Under the pieces are notes generated by a model. It was not told where the DNA came from. It saw nothing but the letters and a program-made list of their open reading frames with translations, and did no database searches. DNA of 64,000 nt from RPRB01 sp035501615 (GTDB lineage: Bacteria > Myxococcota > Myxococcia > Myxococcales > Myxococcaceae). Below are positions 37,121-45,761 of the stretch, one piece after another; the stretch's first letter is position 1; the number at the start of each line of letters is the position of its first letter. The stretch lies in NCBI GenBank assembly GCA_035501615.1, contig DATJVY010000078.1, positions 1-64,000 on the forward strand, in the 5' to 3' direction. Position numbers and translations under genes: made by a program.

Positions 37121-37819
37121 ATGAACAAGGTGGTGGCTAGCGCCGACGCCGCGGTGGCGGACATCCCCGACGGCGCGACGGTGATGTCCGGAGGCTTCGG
37201 GCTGTGCGGCAATCCGGAGACCCTGATTGCCGCGCTGGCGAAGAAGGGCGTGAAGAACCTCACGCTCATCTCCAACAACTGCGGCACCACCGACCTCGGC
37301 CTCGGAGTCCTCCTCAAGGCACATCAGGTCCGGAAGATGGTCGCTTCCTACGTCGGGGAGAACAAGGAGTTCGAGCGCCAGTTCCTCTCCGGCGAGCTGG
37401 AGGTCGAGCTCAACCCCCAGGGCACCCTTGCCGAGCGGATCCGCGCCGGTGGCTGCGGGCTCGGCGGCTTCTTCACCCCCACCGGGGTGGGCACCCAGAT
37501 CGCCGAGGGCAAGGAGACCCGGGTCATCGACGGCAAGGAGTTCGTCTTCGAGAAGCCCCTCAAGGCCGACTTCGCCATCATCCGGGCCTGGAAGGCCGAT
37601 CGCTGGGGCAACTGTGTGTTCCGGGAGACCGCCCGGAACTTCTCACCGCTGATGGCCATGGCCGCCAGGACCACCATCGTGGAGTGCGAGCAGCTCGTGG
37701 AGGTGGGCGAGATCGACGCCGACCAGATCCACACCCCCAGCATCTTCGTCCACCGGGTGCTGAAGGGCCGCCACTACGAGAAGTGGATCGAGAAGCGCAC
37801 GGTGCGCAAGCGCGCCTGA
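37121..37819 (+). CDS. scoA: 3-oxoacid CoA-transferase subunit A
   Basis: This 232-residue protein is a CoA-transferase family I alpha subunit. It has the GGFGLCGNPE CoA-binding loop near residue 24, ISNNCGTTDLG, GCGLGGFFTPTGVGT and ADFAIIRAWKADRWGN. With subunit B it moves CoA from succinyl-CoA to acetoacetate. It lies 16 nt after thiolase and 16 nt before scoB, a compact ketone-body operon. Confidence 0.95.
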   Translation: MNKVVASADAAVADIPDGATVMSGGFGLCGNPETLIAALAKKGVKNLTLISNNCGTTDLGLGVLLKAHQVRKMVASYVGENKEFERQFLSGELEVELNPQGTLAERIRAGGCGLGGFFTPTGVGTQIAEGKETRVIDGKEFVFEKPLKADFAIIRAWKADRWGNCVFRETARNFSPLMAMAARTTIVECEQLVEVGEIDADQIHTPSIFVHRVLKGRHYEKWIEKRTVRKRA

Positions 37820-37835
37820 GACGGAGATCTCGACC

Positions 37836-38492
37836 ATGACGCTCACCCGCGAACAGGTCGCCCACCGCATCGCCCTCGAGCTGCGCGATGGGTACTATGT
37901 GAACCTCGGCATCGGCCTGCCCACCCTGGTGGCCAACTACATCCCCGCCGGGATGGACATCCTCCTCCACTCCGAGAACGGCCTGCTCGGGATCGGCCCC
38001 TGGCCCCTGGAGGGGCAGGAGGACCCCGACCTGATCAACGCCGGCAAGGAGACCGTCACCGCGGTGAAGGGAGCCTCGTTCTTCGACTCCTCCACCTCCT
38101 TCGGGATGATCCGCGGCGGGCACATCGACTTCGCCGTCCTCGGCGCGATGGAGGTCTCCGCCCAGGGCGACCTCGCCAACTGGATGATCCCCGGCAAGAT
38201 GGTGAAGGGCATGGGCGGGGCCATGGACCTCGCCATGGGCGCCAAGCGGGTCTTCGTGGCCATGGAGCACGCCACCAAGGAGGGGAGGCCGAAGATCCTC
38301 GAGCGCTGCTCCCTCCCCCTCACCGGCCGGAAGTGTGTGCACCACATCGTCACCGACCTTGCCTACATCGACGTCATGCCCGAAGGGCTCCTCCTCCGGG
38401 AGGTGGCCCCCGGGGTCACCCCGGAGCACGTCCAGAAGGTGACCGAACCGCGGCTGCGCATCTCCCCCGACCTCTGCGAGATGCGCGTCTAA
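37836..38492 (+). CDS. scoB: 3-oxoacid CoA-transferase subunit B
   Basis: This 218-residue beta subunit has the catalytic glutamate E47 in LLHSENGLLG, preceded by the NLGIGLPTLVANY loop. GGHIDFAVLGAMEVS and the C-terminal VTEPRLRI are also family features. The glutamate forms the thioester intermediate. It is the last gene of the thiolase-scoA-scoB operon. Confidence 0.95.
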   Translation: MTLTREQVAHRIALELRDGYYVNLGIGLPTLVANYIPAGMDILLHSENGLLGIGPWPLEGQEDPDLINAGKETVTAVKGASFFDSSTSFGMIRGGHIDFAVLGAMEVSAQGDLANWMIPGKMVKGMGGAMDLAMGAKRVFVAMEHATKEGRPKILERCSLPLTGRKCVHHIVTDLAYIDVMPEGLLLREVAPGVTPEHVQKVTEPRLRISPDLCEMRV

Positions 38493-38501
38493 ATCAGGGC
38501 G

Positions 38502-38520
38502 GCGGCGGAGTGACCGCCGC
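38502..38520 (+). terminator. Possible terminator hairpin after scoB
   Basis: A perfect 7-bp stem (GCGGCGG, loop AGTGA, CCGCCGC) begins 10 nt after the scoB stop. It has no T-tract, so it is only a candidate. Confidence 0.35.
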
Positions 38521-38579
38521 GGTCGCTAGAGGGGCCGGGCGTCGTCTGGTACGATTCCCTGGACGGAAGGGCGTCCAGG

Positions 38580-38984
38580 ATGTCGACGGAGAATCCGAAG
38601 AGCGGGCGCAAGGCGGACCGGCTCGAGCACGAGATCCCGGTGGCCTACCGGACCGTCGACGGCTTCATCACCGACTGGGCCACCAACCTCTCCCGCGGCG
38701 GGATGTTCATCAACTCCCGCAACCCGCTCCCGGTCGGGACCACCGTCCGGATCATCCTCCAGCTCCCCGGCGCTCCCGTCCCCTTCGAGCTCCGCGGCCG
38801 CGTGACCCGCATCCAGGAGTTCGACAACCCCACCAACCAGGTGCCGGGCATGGGCGTCGAGTTCGTGGACGTCACCGACGAGCTCCGGGACCGCATCGCC
38901 CGCTTCGTCGAGCAGCTCCGGCGCGAGCTCCCGGATACGGGAAGCATGCCCCGGCCTCCGCAGGGCGGGAAGCAGCCCAACTGA
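38580..38984 (+). CDS. PilZ domain protein, myxobacterial type
   Basis: This 134-residue protein is a single PilZ domain. The D/N-x-S-x2-G signature appears in TNLSRGGMFI and the beta-barrel segment in PFELRGRVTRI. The first c-di-GMP-binding arginine motif (R-x3-R) may be RKADRLEHE near residue 11, which is less than canonical, so nucleotide binding is plausible but uncertain. It resembles the short free-standing PilZ proteins abundant in myxobacteria that act in motility or signalling. The C-terminal tail is Pro/Gln-rich. Monocistronic. Confidence 0.88.
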   Translation: MSTENPKSGRKADRLEHEIPVAYRTVDGFITDWATNLSRGGMFINSRNPLPVGTTVRIILQLPGAPVPFELRGRVTRIQEFDNPTNQVPGMGVEFVDVTDELRDRIARFVEQLRRELPDTGSMPRPPQGGKQPN

Positions 38985-39126
38985 CCCAGGCGCCCGATTC
39001 CCGCGCCCGCCGCCGGCCGCGGACGTCCAGCCGCAGTGTTTCCCGCGGCGACGTGTCGGCAGGGCATGCCCCCGTCCGGCCCGCCGAGACCCGACCAGCC
39101 CCACCGTCGCCTCGCGAGGCCTCGTC

Positions 39127-40512
39127 GTGAGCCGCCCTCGCCCGCGAGGGAAGCGCCCCTCCCGGAGGAGCGAACCGGATCGACGGTCTTCCCGGACGAT
39201 CGCCTCCGAGGAGCCACCGGTCGACGTGCACGTCGATCGCCTGTCGGCCGACGGAGAGGGCGTGGCCCGCTGGAAGGGAAGGGCGCTGTTCGTCGCCGGC
39301 GCCCTGCCCGGCGAGGAGGTCCGCGCCGCGCCCCGGTTCGAGGGGAAGCTCCAGCGCGGGCGGCTCCTCGAGGTCCTGCGCCCCGTGCCCGACCGGGTGG
39401 GCCCGGCCTGCCCCCTCGCCGGCGTGTGCGGTGGCTGCGACTGGCTCCATCTCGCCCCCCACGCGCAGCGGCATGAGCGCGAGGTCGCGGTGCGGGCTGC
39501 CCTCGAGCGCCTCGGAGGCCTCGACCTCTCCTCCGTCGAGTGGCGTCCCACGGTGTCGGCCGGCGACCTGGGGACCCGCCGCCGGGCCGATCTCCACTGG
39601 ACCGGTACCCACCTCGGCTACCTCCACCGCCGCAGCCACGCCCCCGTTCCCGTCGAGCACTGCCCGGCCCTGGTCGGCCCGCTCGCCGCGCTCCCGGGCG
39701 CGCTCGGCGCGATCCTCGCGCCGCTCGGACGGGGACTCCGCGCGGTGCGGCTCCTCGCCGAGGGCGACCTCGTCTCGGTGGCGCTCGAGCTGAAGGGCGA
39801 GGTCCGGCCCCGGGCGCGCGAGGTGGCGCTCGCGGTGCTGCGCTCCGGAGCGCGGGGCGTGGCCCTGGTCCCCGAGCGCGGAGCCACCGAGGACGTGGGC
39901 CGGCCGACCCTCCGCGGTCCCGCGCCCCTCCGGCCCGAGGTCTCGCTCCATCTCCGCCCCGAGGGCTTCTCCCAGGCCCACGCCGCCGGCACTCCGCTCC
40001 TCGTCGCCTCCGCCCTGGAGCTGCTCGCCCCCACCGCCGCCGACGGCGCCCTCGAGCTCCACGCGGGGAACGGGACGTTCACCTTCGCCCTCGCCGCCCG
40101 CGCGGCATCGGTGGTCGCGGTGGAGTCGTCGGCCCTCGCCGTTCGGCTCGCCTCGGCCGCGGCCAAGGAGGCCCAGGTCGGGAACGTCCGCTTCATCCAG
40201 GGCGACGCCGGGAAGGTCAGCCGTGGGCTCGCGAAGGAGGGGGCCCGGTTCCGGCGACTGCTCGCCGATCCTCCGAGAAGCGGCGCACCCGGACTCGCGC
40301 CGCTGGCACGGGCCCTCGGGACTCGCCGGCTGCTCTACGTCGCCTGCGATCCGGGGGGTCTCGCCCGCGACGCGGCCGCGCTCGTCACCGAGGGGTTCGT
40401 CCTCCGGACGCTCCAGCTGGTGGACATGTTCCCGGGGACGCACCACTCCGAGACGCTGGCCCTCTTCGTGCGCGGGGACTCAGGGCCAGAAGAGCCACAG
40501 CCAGCTTCGTAG
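39127..40512 (+). CDS. TrmA/RlmD-type RNA uracil-5 methyltransferase
   Basis: This 461-residue protein has an N-terminal TRAM domain (about residues 33-95, VHVDRLSADGEGVAR). Next is an iron-sulfur site C-x5-C-G-G-C (CPLAGVCGGCDWLH) with a likely fourth ligand in EHCPAL. The SAM domain contains LELHAGNGTF, D381 of DPPRSG and nucleophile C407 in VACDPGG. It would make 5-methyluridine in 23S rRNA (RlmC/RlmD) or tRNA; the Fe-S site favours the rRNA enzymes. The first 30 residues are Arg/Ser-rich and the GTG start is uncertain. Its 3' end overlaps the convergent small membrane gene by 33 bases. Confidence 0.92.
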   Translation: MSRPRPRGKRPSRRSEPDRRSSRTIASEEPPVDVHVDRLSADGEGVARWKGRALFVAGALPGEEVRAAPRFEGKLQRGRLLEVLRPVPDRVGPACPLAGVCGGCDWLHLAPHAQRHEREVAVRAALERLGGLDLSSVEWRPTVSAGDLGTRRRADLHWTGTHLGYLHRRSHAPVPVEHCPALVGPLAALPGALGAILAPLGRGLRAVRLLAEGDLVSVALELKGEVRPRAREVALAVLRSGARGVALVPERGATEDVGRPTLRGPAPLRPEVSLHLRPEGFSQAHAAGTPLLVASALELLAPTAADGALELHAGNGTFTFALAARAASVVAVESSALAVRLASAAAKEAQVGNVRFIQGDAGKVSRGLAKEGARFRRLLADPPRSGAPGLAPLARALGTRRLLYVACDPGGLARDAAALVTEGFVLRTLQLVDMFPGTHHSETLALFVRGDSGPEEPQPAS

Positions 40513-40722
40513 CGAGTACCAGAACCGGTCCCCGAAGGAGCGCGCCAGGAGTCCGCCGAGGAGCGCCGCGCCGCCGGTGATGAGCGCGCCGGTGAGGGGC
40601 TTCCAGGGCCCGAACGCAACGAACCACGCGCCGGCCATGAAGGCCCCGAACAGCGCACCGAAGCCGAACCGGATCCAGAGCTCGAACCGGTCCGGTGCAA
40701 TGCCGTCGTCGTGCACGGCCAC
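40480..40722 (-). CDS. Small two-helix membrane protein
   Basis: This 80-residue protein has two hydrophobic segments (about residues 18-36, GFGALFGAFMAGAWFVAF, and 42-60, PLTGALITGGAALLGGLLA) and a Trp-rich C-terminus ending SLRSWLWLFWP. The N-terminus is charged and would be cytoplasmic. No family recognised. It overlaps the end of the methyltransferase gene in the opposite direction. It lies 21 nt downstream of the epimerase remnant on its own strand. Confidence 0.65.
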   Translation of the reverse strand: MAVHDDGIAPDRFELWIRFGFGALFGAFMAGAWFVAFGPWKPLTGALITGGAALLGGLLARSFGDRFWYSLRSWLWLFWP

Positions 40723-40743
40723 GCGTCGATCCTCGCCCGAACG

Positions 40744-41181
40744 CTAACGACCGGCCAGATTCGTCGCCGCGGAGGTCTCCGACGCGGCTCGCCGTGGCTG
40801 AGACGAGAGATGCGACGGGGCGGAGCCGCTCAGTTCGGCTGTACGAAGCGCGTGCCATCGAACTCGAGGACCGCCGTGGCCCTGCGGAGGGTTCGCGCGG
40901 AGCGCAAGCTCGAGCCCGTCCTCGTCGAGCGAGAACAGGTCGTCCGGGAGGGCGGTCAGCTGGTCGACGACCACCTCCGGCTCTCGGGTGAGGACGAGCC
41001 GCCTCGGCGCCTCCGTGTCGAAGACGTCCACCACCGCCGGGGTCGCCCCGAGCGACCGCAGCAGCTCGGTCTTACCCTCCGTCCGGGTGGTCGCGGTGAC
41101 GTGGTGTCCTGCCTGCACCAGCATCGGCACCAGCCGCCGTCCAATGACGCCGGAGGCTCCGGCGAGGAAGATTCGCGCCAT
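40744..41181 (-). pseudogene. Truncated NAD(P)-dependent epimerase remnant
   Basis: The 145-residue frame begins as a normal extended-SDR protein: RIFLAGASGVIGRRLVPML, then VVDVFDTEAPRR and VVVDQLTALPDD. From about residue 96 similarity stops and the frame runs on as low-complexity sequence. In a neighbouring frame the DNA reads LRRATAVLEFDGTRFVQPN then stop, so a deletion or frameshift seems to have removed the catalytic Tyr-x3-Lys half. Complete relatives are about 300 residues. It abuts the VWA gene divergently (21 nt). Confidence 0.6.
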
Positions 41182-41202
41182 CTGAGCTATTCCCTGGGAT
41201 CG

Positions 41203-42609
41203 ATGGAAGCCCGCATCGTCGAGTTCGCCGAGGTCCTGCGCCAGAACGGCGTCCGGGTTGCCACGTCCGAGCTGCTGGATGCAACGCGCGGGGCCACCCT
41301 GGTCGACCTCGCCGACCGCGAGGCCTTTCGATCCGTCCTGCGCACGACGATGGTCAAGCGAGCGGCCGACCGGGCTCCGTTCGACCGGGCGTTCGACATC
41401 TTCTTCTCCGGAGCGGTCTCGCTCCTCGAAGGCGGGGAGCAGTCGATCCTCGACGCGCTGGCCGAGTCCGGCGCGCTCGAGGGCGACGAGCGGACGATGA
41501 TCCTCGCCACGCTGAACCGGCTGCTGGGTGAGATGTCGCCGCTCGGGCAGGCGGCGCTCCGCGGCGACCGCGACCGCATCGCGCAGCTGTTCCGGGGGGC
41601 GACGCTCCAGCTCGACTTCTCGCGCTTGCAGAGCCCGCTCCAGGCGGGCTTCTACTCCCGGAGGCTGCTCGCCGGCGCCGGAGGCGACGGGCTCCGGACC
41701 GACATCGGGACCGTCGAGGCGGAGCTCCGCCGCCGCGGCCTGTCCCCCGAGGGCTTCGAGTGGGTGAGCCGCCGGCTCTCCGGGCTCCTCCGCGGCCTCG
41801 AGGCCGATGCCCGCCGCGAGGTCGAGCGCCAGGCCCGAGCGCGGCTGCGGGGCAGCTCCGGAGCGCTGGCCGACCGGAGCTTCGCGACCCTCGGCCGGGC
41901 CGAGCTGGCCCAGGTGCAACACGCGGTCCGCCGGATCGCCGAGCGCCTGAAGACGCGTCTCGTCCGGCGCGAGCGGAGCCGCCGCAAGGGCACCCTCAAC
42001 GTGAGGCGGACGATCCGGCGCAACATGTCCTGGGGAGCGATGCCGATGGTCCCCGTCTTCCGGGCCCGCCGCCCACAGCGCCCCGAGGTGGTGGTGCTCT
42101 GCGACGTGTCCGAGTCGGTTCGCAACGTGAGCCGGCTGATGCTGCTCTTCACCCACACCCTGCAGTCGCTCTTCGCCCGCGTCCGGAGCTTCGTCTTCGT
42201 CTCCGACGTGGGCGAGGTGACCGAGCTGTTCCGCACGCTCGAGCCCGAACGAGCGCTGGACCTCGCGGTCACCGGCCGGGCCGTCTCGCTCCAGGCCAAC
42301 TCCAACTACGGGAACGCCTTCGCCACCTTCGTCCGCCGGGAGCTGCCCGCCGTCACCCGCCGGACGACGGTCCTGATCATCGGCGACGGGCGGAACAACC
42401 AGAACCCGCCCAACGTCCTGGCGCTCCGCGAAATCCGCCGCAAGGCGCGCCGCGTGGTGTGGATCTGCCCCGAAGAGCGCCGCGCCTGGGGGGTGGGGGA
42501 CAGCGAGATGGACCTCTACGCCCGGGCGTGCGACCAGGTCGTCGTGGTGCAATCCCTCTCCGACCTCGAGAGGCTCGCCGAGCAGCTGGTCCCCGCGGGG
42601 GCCCACTGA
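41203..42609 (+). CDS. VWA-containing CoxE-like protein
   Basis: This 468-residue protein is helical and Arg-rich in its first 270 residues. Then comes a von Willebrand A domain of the CoxE family, with the metal-site motif CDVSESV (Asp-x-Ser-x-Ser) near residue 305, VFVSDVGEVTELF and IGDGRNNQNPPN. Proteins of this type usually work with a MoxR-type AAA+ ATPase to insert metals or remodel complexes; no MoxR gene is nearby. ATG 41203 is the likely start. The stop overlaps the next start (TGATG). Confidence 0.85.
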   Translation: MEARIVEFAEVLRQNGVRVATSELLDATRGATLVDLADREAFRSVLRTTMVKRAADRAPFDRAFDIFFSGAVSLLEGGEQSILDALAESGALEGDERTMILATLNRLLGEMSPLGQAALRGDRDRIAQLFRGATLQLDFSRLQSPLQAGFYSRRLLAGAGGDGLRTDIGTVEAELRRRGLSPEGFEWVSRRLSGLLRGLEADARREVERQARARLRGSSGALADRSFATLGRAELAQVQHAVRRIAERLKTRLVRRERSRRKGTLNVRRTIRRNMSWGAMPMVPVFRARRPQRPEVVVLCDVSESVRNVSRLMLLFTHTLQSLFARVRSFVFVSDVGEVTELFRTLEPERALDLAVTGRAVSLQANSNYGNAFATFVRRELPAVTRRTTVLIIGDGRNNQNPPNVLALREIRRKARRVVWICPEERRAWGVGDSEMDLYARACDQVVVVQSLSDLERLAEQLVPAGAH

Positions 42610-43052
42610 TGGAGCGCGCCGGAGACGACCTCGCCGGCGGCGACGCCCGGACCCTCTCCTTCGCGGCCTACCGGATCGACGGCACGCTGCTGGAGCGGCT
42701 GCTCGAGTACCAGCGATCGCTGCTCGACGCCCTCCGGCCTGGCTGGAACGCGGCGGACATGGCCGCGGCCCACGCCCGCGCGCTCGCGACCTCCGGCCTC
42801 GGCCAGGAGGTGGTCGAGCGGGCACTGGCCGTCCTCCGGCGCTTCGCTGGCAACCGCGCCGTGACGGCCCGCCTCCGCGAACGGTTGACCGTCCTCCCTC
42901 CGGACGGCTCCGGGGACCTCCAGGACCGGCTCGGCGCCCTCGAGCGGGAGCTCCGGGAACGCGACGATCCGGACACCATCGCCCTGCTGGAGCAGCGCGA
43001 GCCCGAGGTGGTGGAGCTGCACCGCCAGCTGGCCCGCCTCCTCGGCGCCTGA
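42609..43052 (+). CDS. Helical hypothetical protein coupled to the VWA gene
   Basis: This 147-residue, soluble, almost fully helical protein (segments TLLERLLEYQRSLLDAL, VVERALAVLRRFAG, EVVELHRQLARLLGA) ends in a coiled-coil-like stretch. It starts inside the stop codon of the VWA gene (TGATG), so the two proteins are probably made in equal amounts and may bind each other. No family recognised. Confidence 0.7.
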   Translation: MERAGDDLAGGDARTLSFAAYRIDGTLLERLLEYQRSLLDALRPGWNAADMAAAHARALATSGLGQEVVERALAVLRRFAGNRAVTARLRERLTVLPPDGSGDLQDRLGALERELRERDDPDTIALLEQREPEVVELHRQLARLLGA

Positions 43053-43209
43053 GGCGGACGGCACCCCGGGGTTCACCGGAAGCGGTACGGCGCGTCCCGG
43101 TTCCGGAACGGCGATGCTGGGGAATCGCCGTTCGCCGCAGGCGGGGCGCGCTTCGCCCGGGCACGTGAGTTGCTCGCACGACCCCCGGGGGTCCCGAGGA
43201 GCTTTGGCC

Positions 43210-45651
43210 ATGCGCATCCAGGACGTCGCCCACGACCTTCGCCTTGCCCTCCGCGCGCTGGCCCGGGCTCCGGCCTTCTCGGTGGCGGTGCTCGTCACCC
43301 TGGCGCTCGGCATCGGCGCGAGCACCGCCATCTTCAGCGTGATCCACGGCGTGCTGCTCAAGCCACTCCCGTACCGGAACGGCGAGAGGCTCATCCACCT
43401 CACCCAGCCGGCGAGGCTCGCGGGCGTGAAGAACGTGGGCATCTCCCCGGTCGAGCTCCGCGATCTGCGCGGGCGGACGAGCTCGGTGGCGGACCTGGTC
43501 GAGTACCACTCGATGTCCTTCGTCATCCTCGGGGGCACCGAGGCCGAGCGCGTCCAGACCGGCGTCGTGTCCGCCGGATTCTTCCAGACGCTCGGAGTGC
43601 AGCCGCTGCTCGGCCGCCTCTTCGCCGAGGGCGAGGACCAGCCCGGTGCTCCCCCGGTGCTGCTGCTCAGCTACCGGTACTGGCAGAAGGCCCTGGGGGG
43701 AGATCCACACGTCGTCGGCCGGTCGTTCACCATGAACGACCGGGTCCACACGGTGGTGGGCGTCCTCCCCAACATCCCCCAGTACCCCGCCGAGAACGAC
43801 GTCTACATGCCCATCGATTCCTGCCCCTACCGGCGGGCGTCGTCGTGGGACCAGGCCCGCGGGGTGCGGGGCCTCACCGTCTTCGCCCACCTCCGCTCCG
43901 GGGTGGACCTCCAGCAGGCGAACGCCGAGCTCGCCACCATCTCCGCCGCCTGGAAGGAGGAGCATCCGGAGGACTACCCGAAGGGGCAGGGCCTCACGCT
44001 GGAAGCGCTGTCGCTCCGCGAGGAGCTGACCACCAACGCCCGGCCGACGCTCCTGCTCCTCCTCGCCGCCGCAGCGTTTCTCCTCCTCATCGTCTGCTCC
44101 AACGTGGCGAACCTGACCCTGGCCCGGGTCCAGCGCCGCGAGCGGGAGCTCGCGGTCCGCACCGCGCTCGGAGCGTCGCGCGGACGGATGCTCGGACACC
44201 TCCTCGCCGAGAGCGTCACCCTGGCCGTCATCGGAGGGCTGCTCGGCCTCGGACTGGCGGCGGCGACCCTGGACCTCCTGGTGGCCTTCGTCGCCCGGCT
44301 GAGCACCCGGGCGGTGGAGGTGCGGCTGGACGGGGTGGTGCTCGCCTTCAACGTGGTGGTCTCGCTCGCGACCGGAGTCCTGGTGGGGGCGCTTCCCGCG
44401 CTCCGCCGCGCCCGCGACCTGTCGGCCGAGCTGAAGGACGGTAGGGGAGGCGCTGCAAACCCCGCAGGCCGCCGCGCCCGGAGTGCGCTGGTCGTGGCCC
44501 AGGTGGCCATCTCCTCGGCCCTGCTCATCGGCGCCGGCCTCTTCCTCCGCAGCCTTCACGAGCTCGCGCAGGTCGACATGGGGATCGACGTCCAGAACGT
44601 GCAGACCGCGCGGGTGGGGCTCGACTTCACCACCTACGGCGGGAACGACCAGACGAAGACCTACGCCCTGGTGGACCGGCTCGTCGTTCGCCTCGCCTCG
44701 GCCCCGGGCACGGTGTCCGTCGCCGTGTCCAACGCCGTCCCCCTCCGGGGCACCATCCCCTTCAGCGCGAGCTACATCATCGAGGGCCAGGCGACCGACG
44801 ACCGGCAGCCTCCGGCCCAGGCCACCTTCGACGCCGTGACGCCGGACTATCTCCGCACGCTGGGGATCCCCCTGGTGCGGGGCCGGTTCTTCACCGGCAC
44901 CGACAGGAGCCAGGACCATCCGGTGGTGGTGGTGAACCAGTCGCTCGTCCGCCACCGCTTCGCCAGCGAGGACCCCATCGGCCGGCGCGTCTCGTTCGAC
45001 GGCGGGAAGCAGTGGGCGACCATCGTCGGCGTCGTGGGTGACACCCGGCAGCAGGACCTGGTCACGCCTCCCATGGACGAGGTCATCGGCGCGTTCGCCG
45101 AGAACGGATTCAACGACCTCCGGATCTTCGTCAGGAGCCAGGCGCCGGCGGCGAGCATCGCGCAGCAGATCCGCGATGCGGTGCGCGAGCTCGACTCCCG
45201 GCAGCCCATCAGCGAGATGCGGCCCCTCGCCGAGCAGCGGGACCAGGCGCTCGCCCCCCACCGGCTGGTCGCCTCGCTGCTGGGGCTCTTCGCCGCGCTG
45301 GCCCTGGCCATCACCGCGTCGGGCCTGATCGGCATCGTGGCCTACAGCGTGAGCCAGCGGACCCGCGAGCTCGGCGTCCGGCTGGCGCTCGGCGCGGCGC
45401 CGGCGAAGGTCCTCCGGATGGTGGTGAGGCAGGGGATGGCCCTGGTCGTCGGTGGCCTCTGCCTCGGGCTCGGGGCGGCGCTGGTGCTCGGACGGCTCGG
45501 TCGGGGGCTCCTTTACGGCATCGGCCCGCTGGACCCCCTCACCTACGCCACGGTCGCCGTCGTGCTCCTGGCCATCAGCGCGGCCGCCTGTGCGCTCCCC
45601 GCCCGCCAGGCAACCCGGGTGGACCCGATGCTCGCGCTCCGGGCGGAGTGA
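43210..45651 (+). CDS. ABC transporter permease, orphan duplicated (ADOP/MacB-like) type
   Basis: This 813-residue protein has an N-terminal membrane segment (about residues 20-45), a MacB-type periplasmic domain and a three-helix FtsX domain (about 285-420). A second periplasmic domain and a second FtsX domain (about 690-810) follow. This duplicated form is known as acidobacterial duplicated orphan permease. Segments such as RRERELAVRTALGASRGRML and RTRELGVRLALGAAP are the conserved coupling helices that normally contact an ATPase; none is encoded next to it. GAGGAG precedes ATG 43210. The sensor kinase pair downstream may control it. Confidence 0.92.
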   Translation: MRIQDVAHDLRLALRALARAPAFSVAVLVTLALGIGASTAIFSVIHGVLLKPLPYRNGERLIHLTQPARLAGVKNVGISPVELRDLRGRTSSVADLVEYHSMSFVILGGTEAERVQTGVVSAGFFQTLGVQPLLGRLFAEGEDQPGAPPVLLLSYRYWQKALGGDPHVVGRSFTMNDRVHTVVGVLPNIPQYPAENDVYMPIDSCPYRRASSWDQARGVRGLTVFAHLRSGVDLQQANAELATISAAWKEEHPEDYPKGQGLTLEALSLREELTTNARPTLLLLLAAAAFLLLIVCSNVANLTLARVQRRERELAVRTALGASRGRMLGHLLAESVTLAVIGGLLGLGLAAATLDLLVAFVARLSTRAVEVRLDGVVLAFNVVVSLATGVLVGALPALRRARDLSAELKDGRGGAANPAGRRARSALVVAQVAISSALLIGAGLFLRSLHELAQVDMGIDVQNVQTARVGLDFTTYGGNDQTKTYALVDRLVVRLASAPGTVSVAVSNAVPLRGTIPFSASYIIEGQATDDRQPPAQATFDAVTPDYLRTLGIPLVRGRFFTGTDRSQDHPVVVVNQSLVRHRFASEDPIGRRVSFDGGKQWATIVGVVGDTRQQDLVTPPMDEVIGAFAENGFNDLRIFVRSQAPAASIAQQIRDAVRELDSRQPISEMRPLAEQRDQALAPHRLVASLLGLFAALALAITASGLIGIVAYSVSQRTRELGVRLALGAAPAKVLRMVVRQGMALVVGGLCLGLGAALVLGRLGRGLLYGIGPLDPLTYATVAVVLLAISAAACALPARQATRVDPMLALRAE

Positions 45652-45761
45652 GCGAGGGCGGGCGCGTGCGCCGCCGGTGAACGGTCATCGGGAGCGGTGA
45701 GCGGAGGTCTCCCTGGCGCCGCTCGTCCGATTCCAGCGGGCGTGCCACACTTCGCCGCTTC

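Noticed and set aside
40744..45261. A minus-strand open frame of about 1500 codons opposite the VWA and permease genes
   Set aside because: It is the antisense shadow of strongly GC-biased real genes; only its C-terminal part (the epimerase remnant) has recognisable protein sequence.
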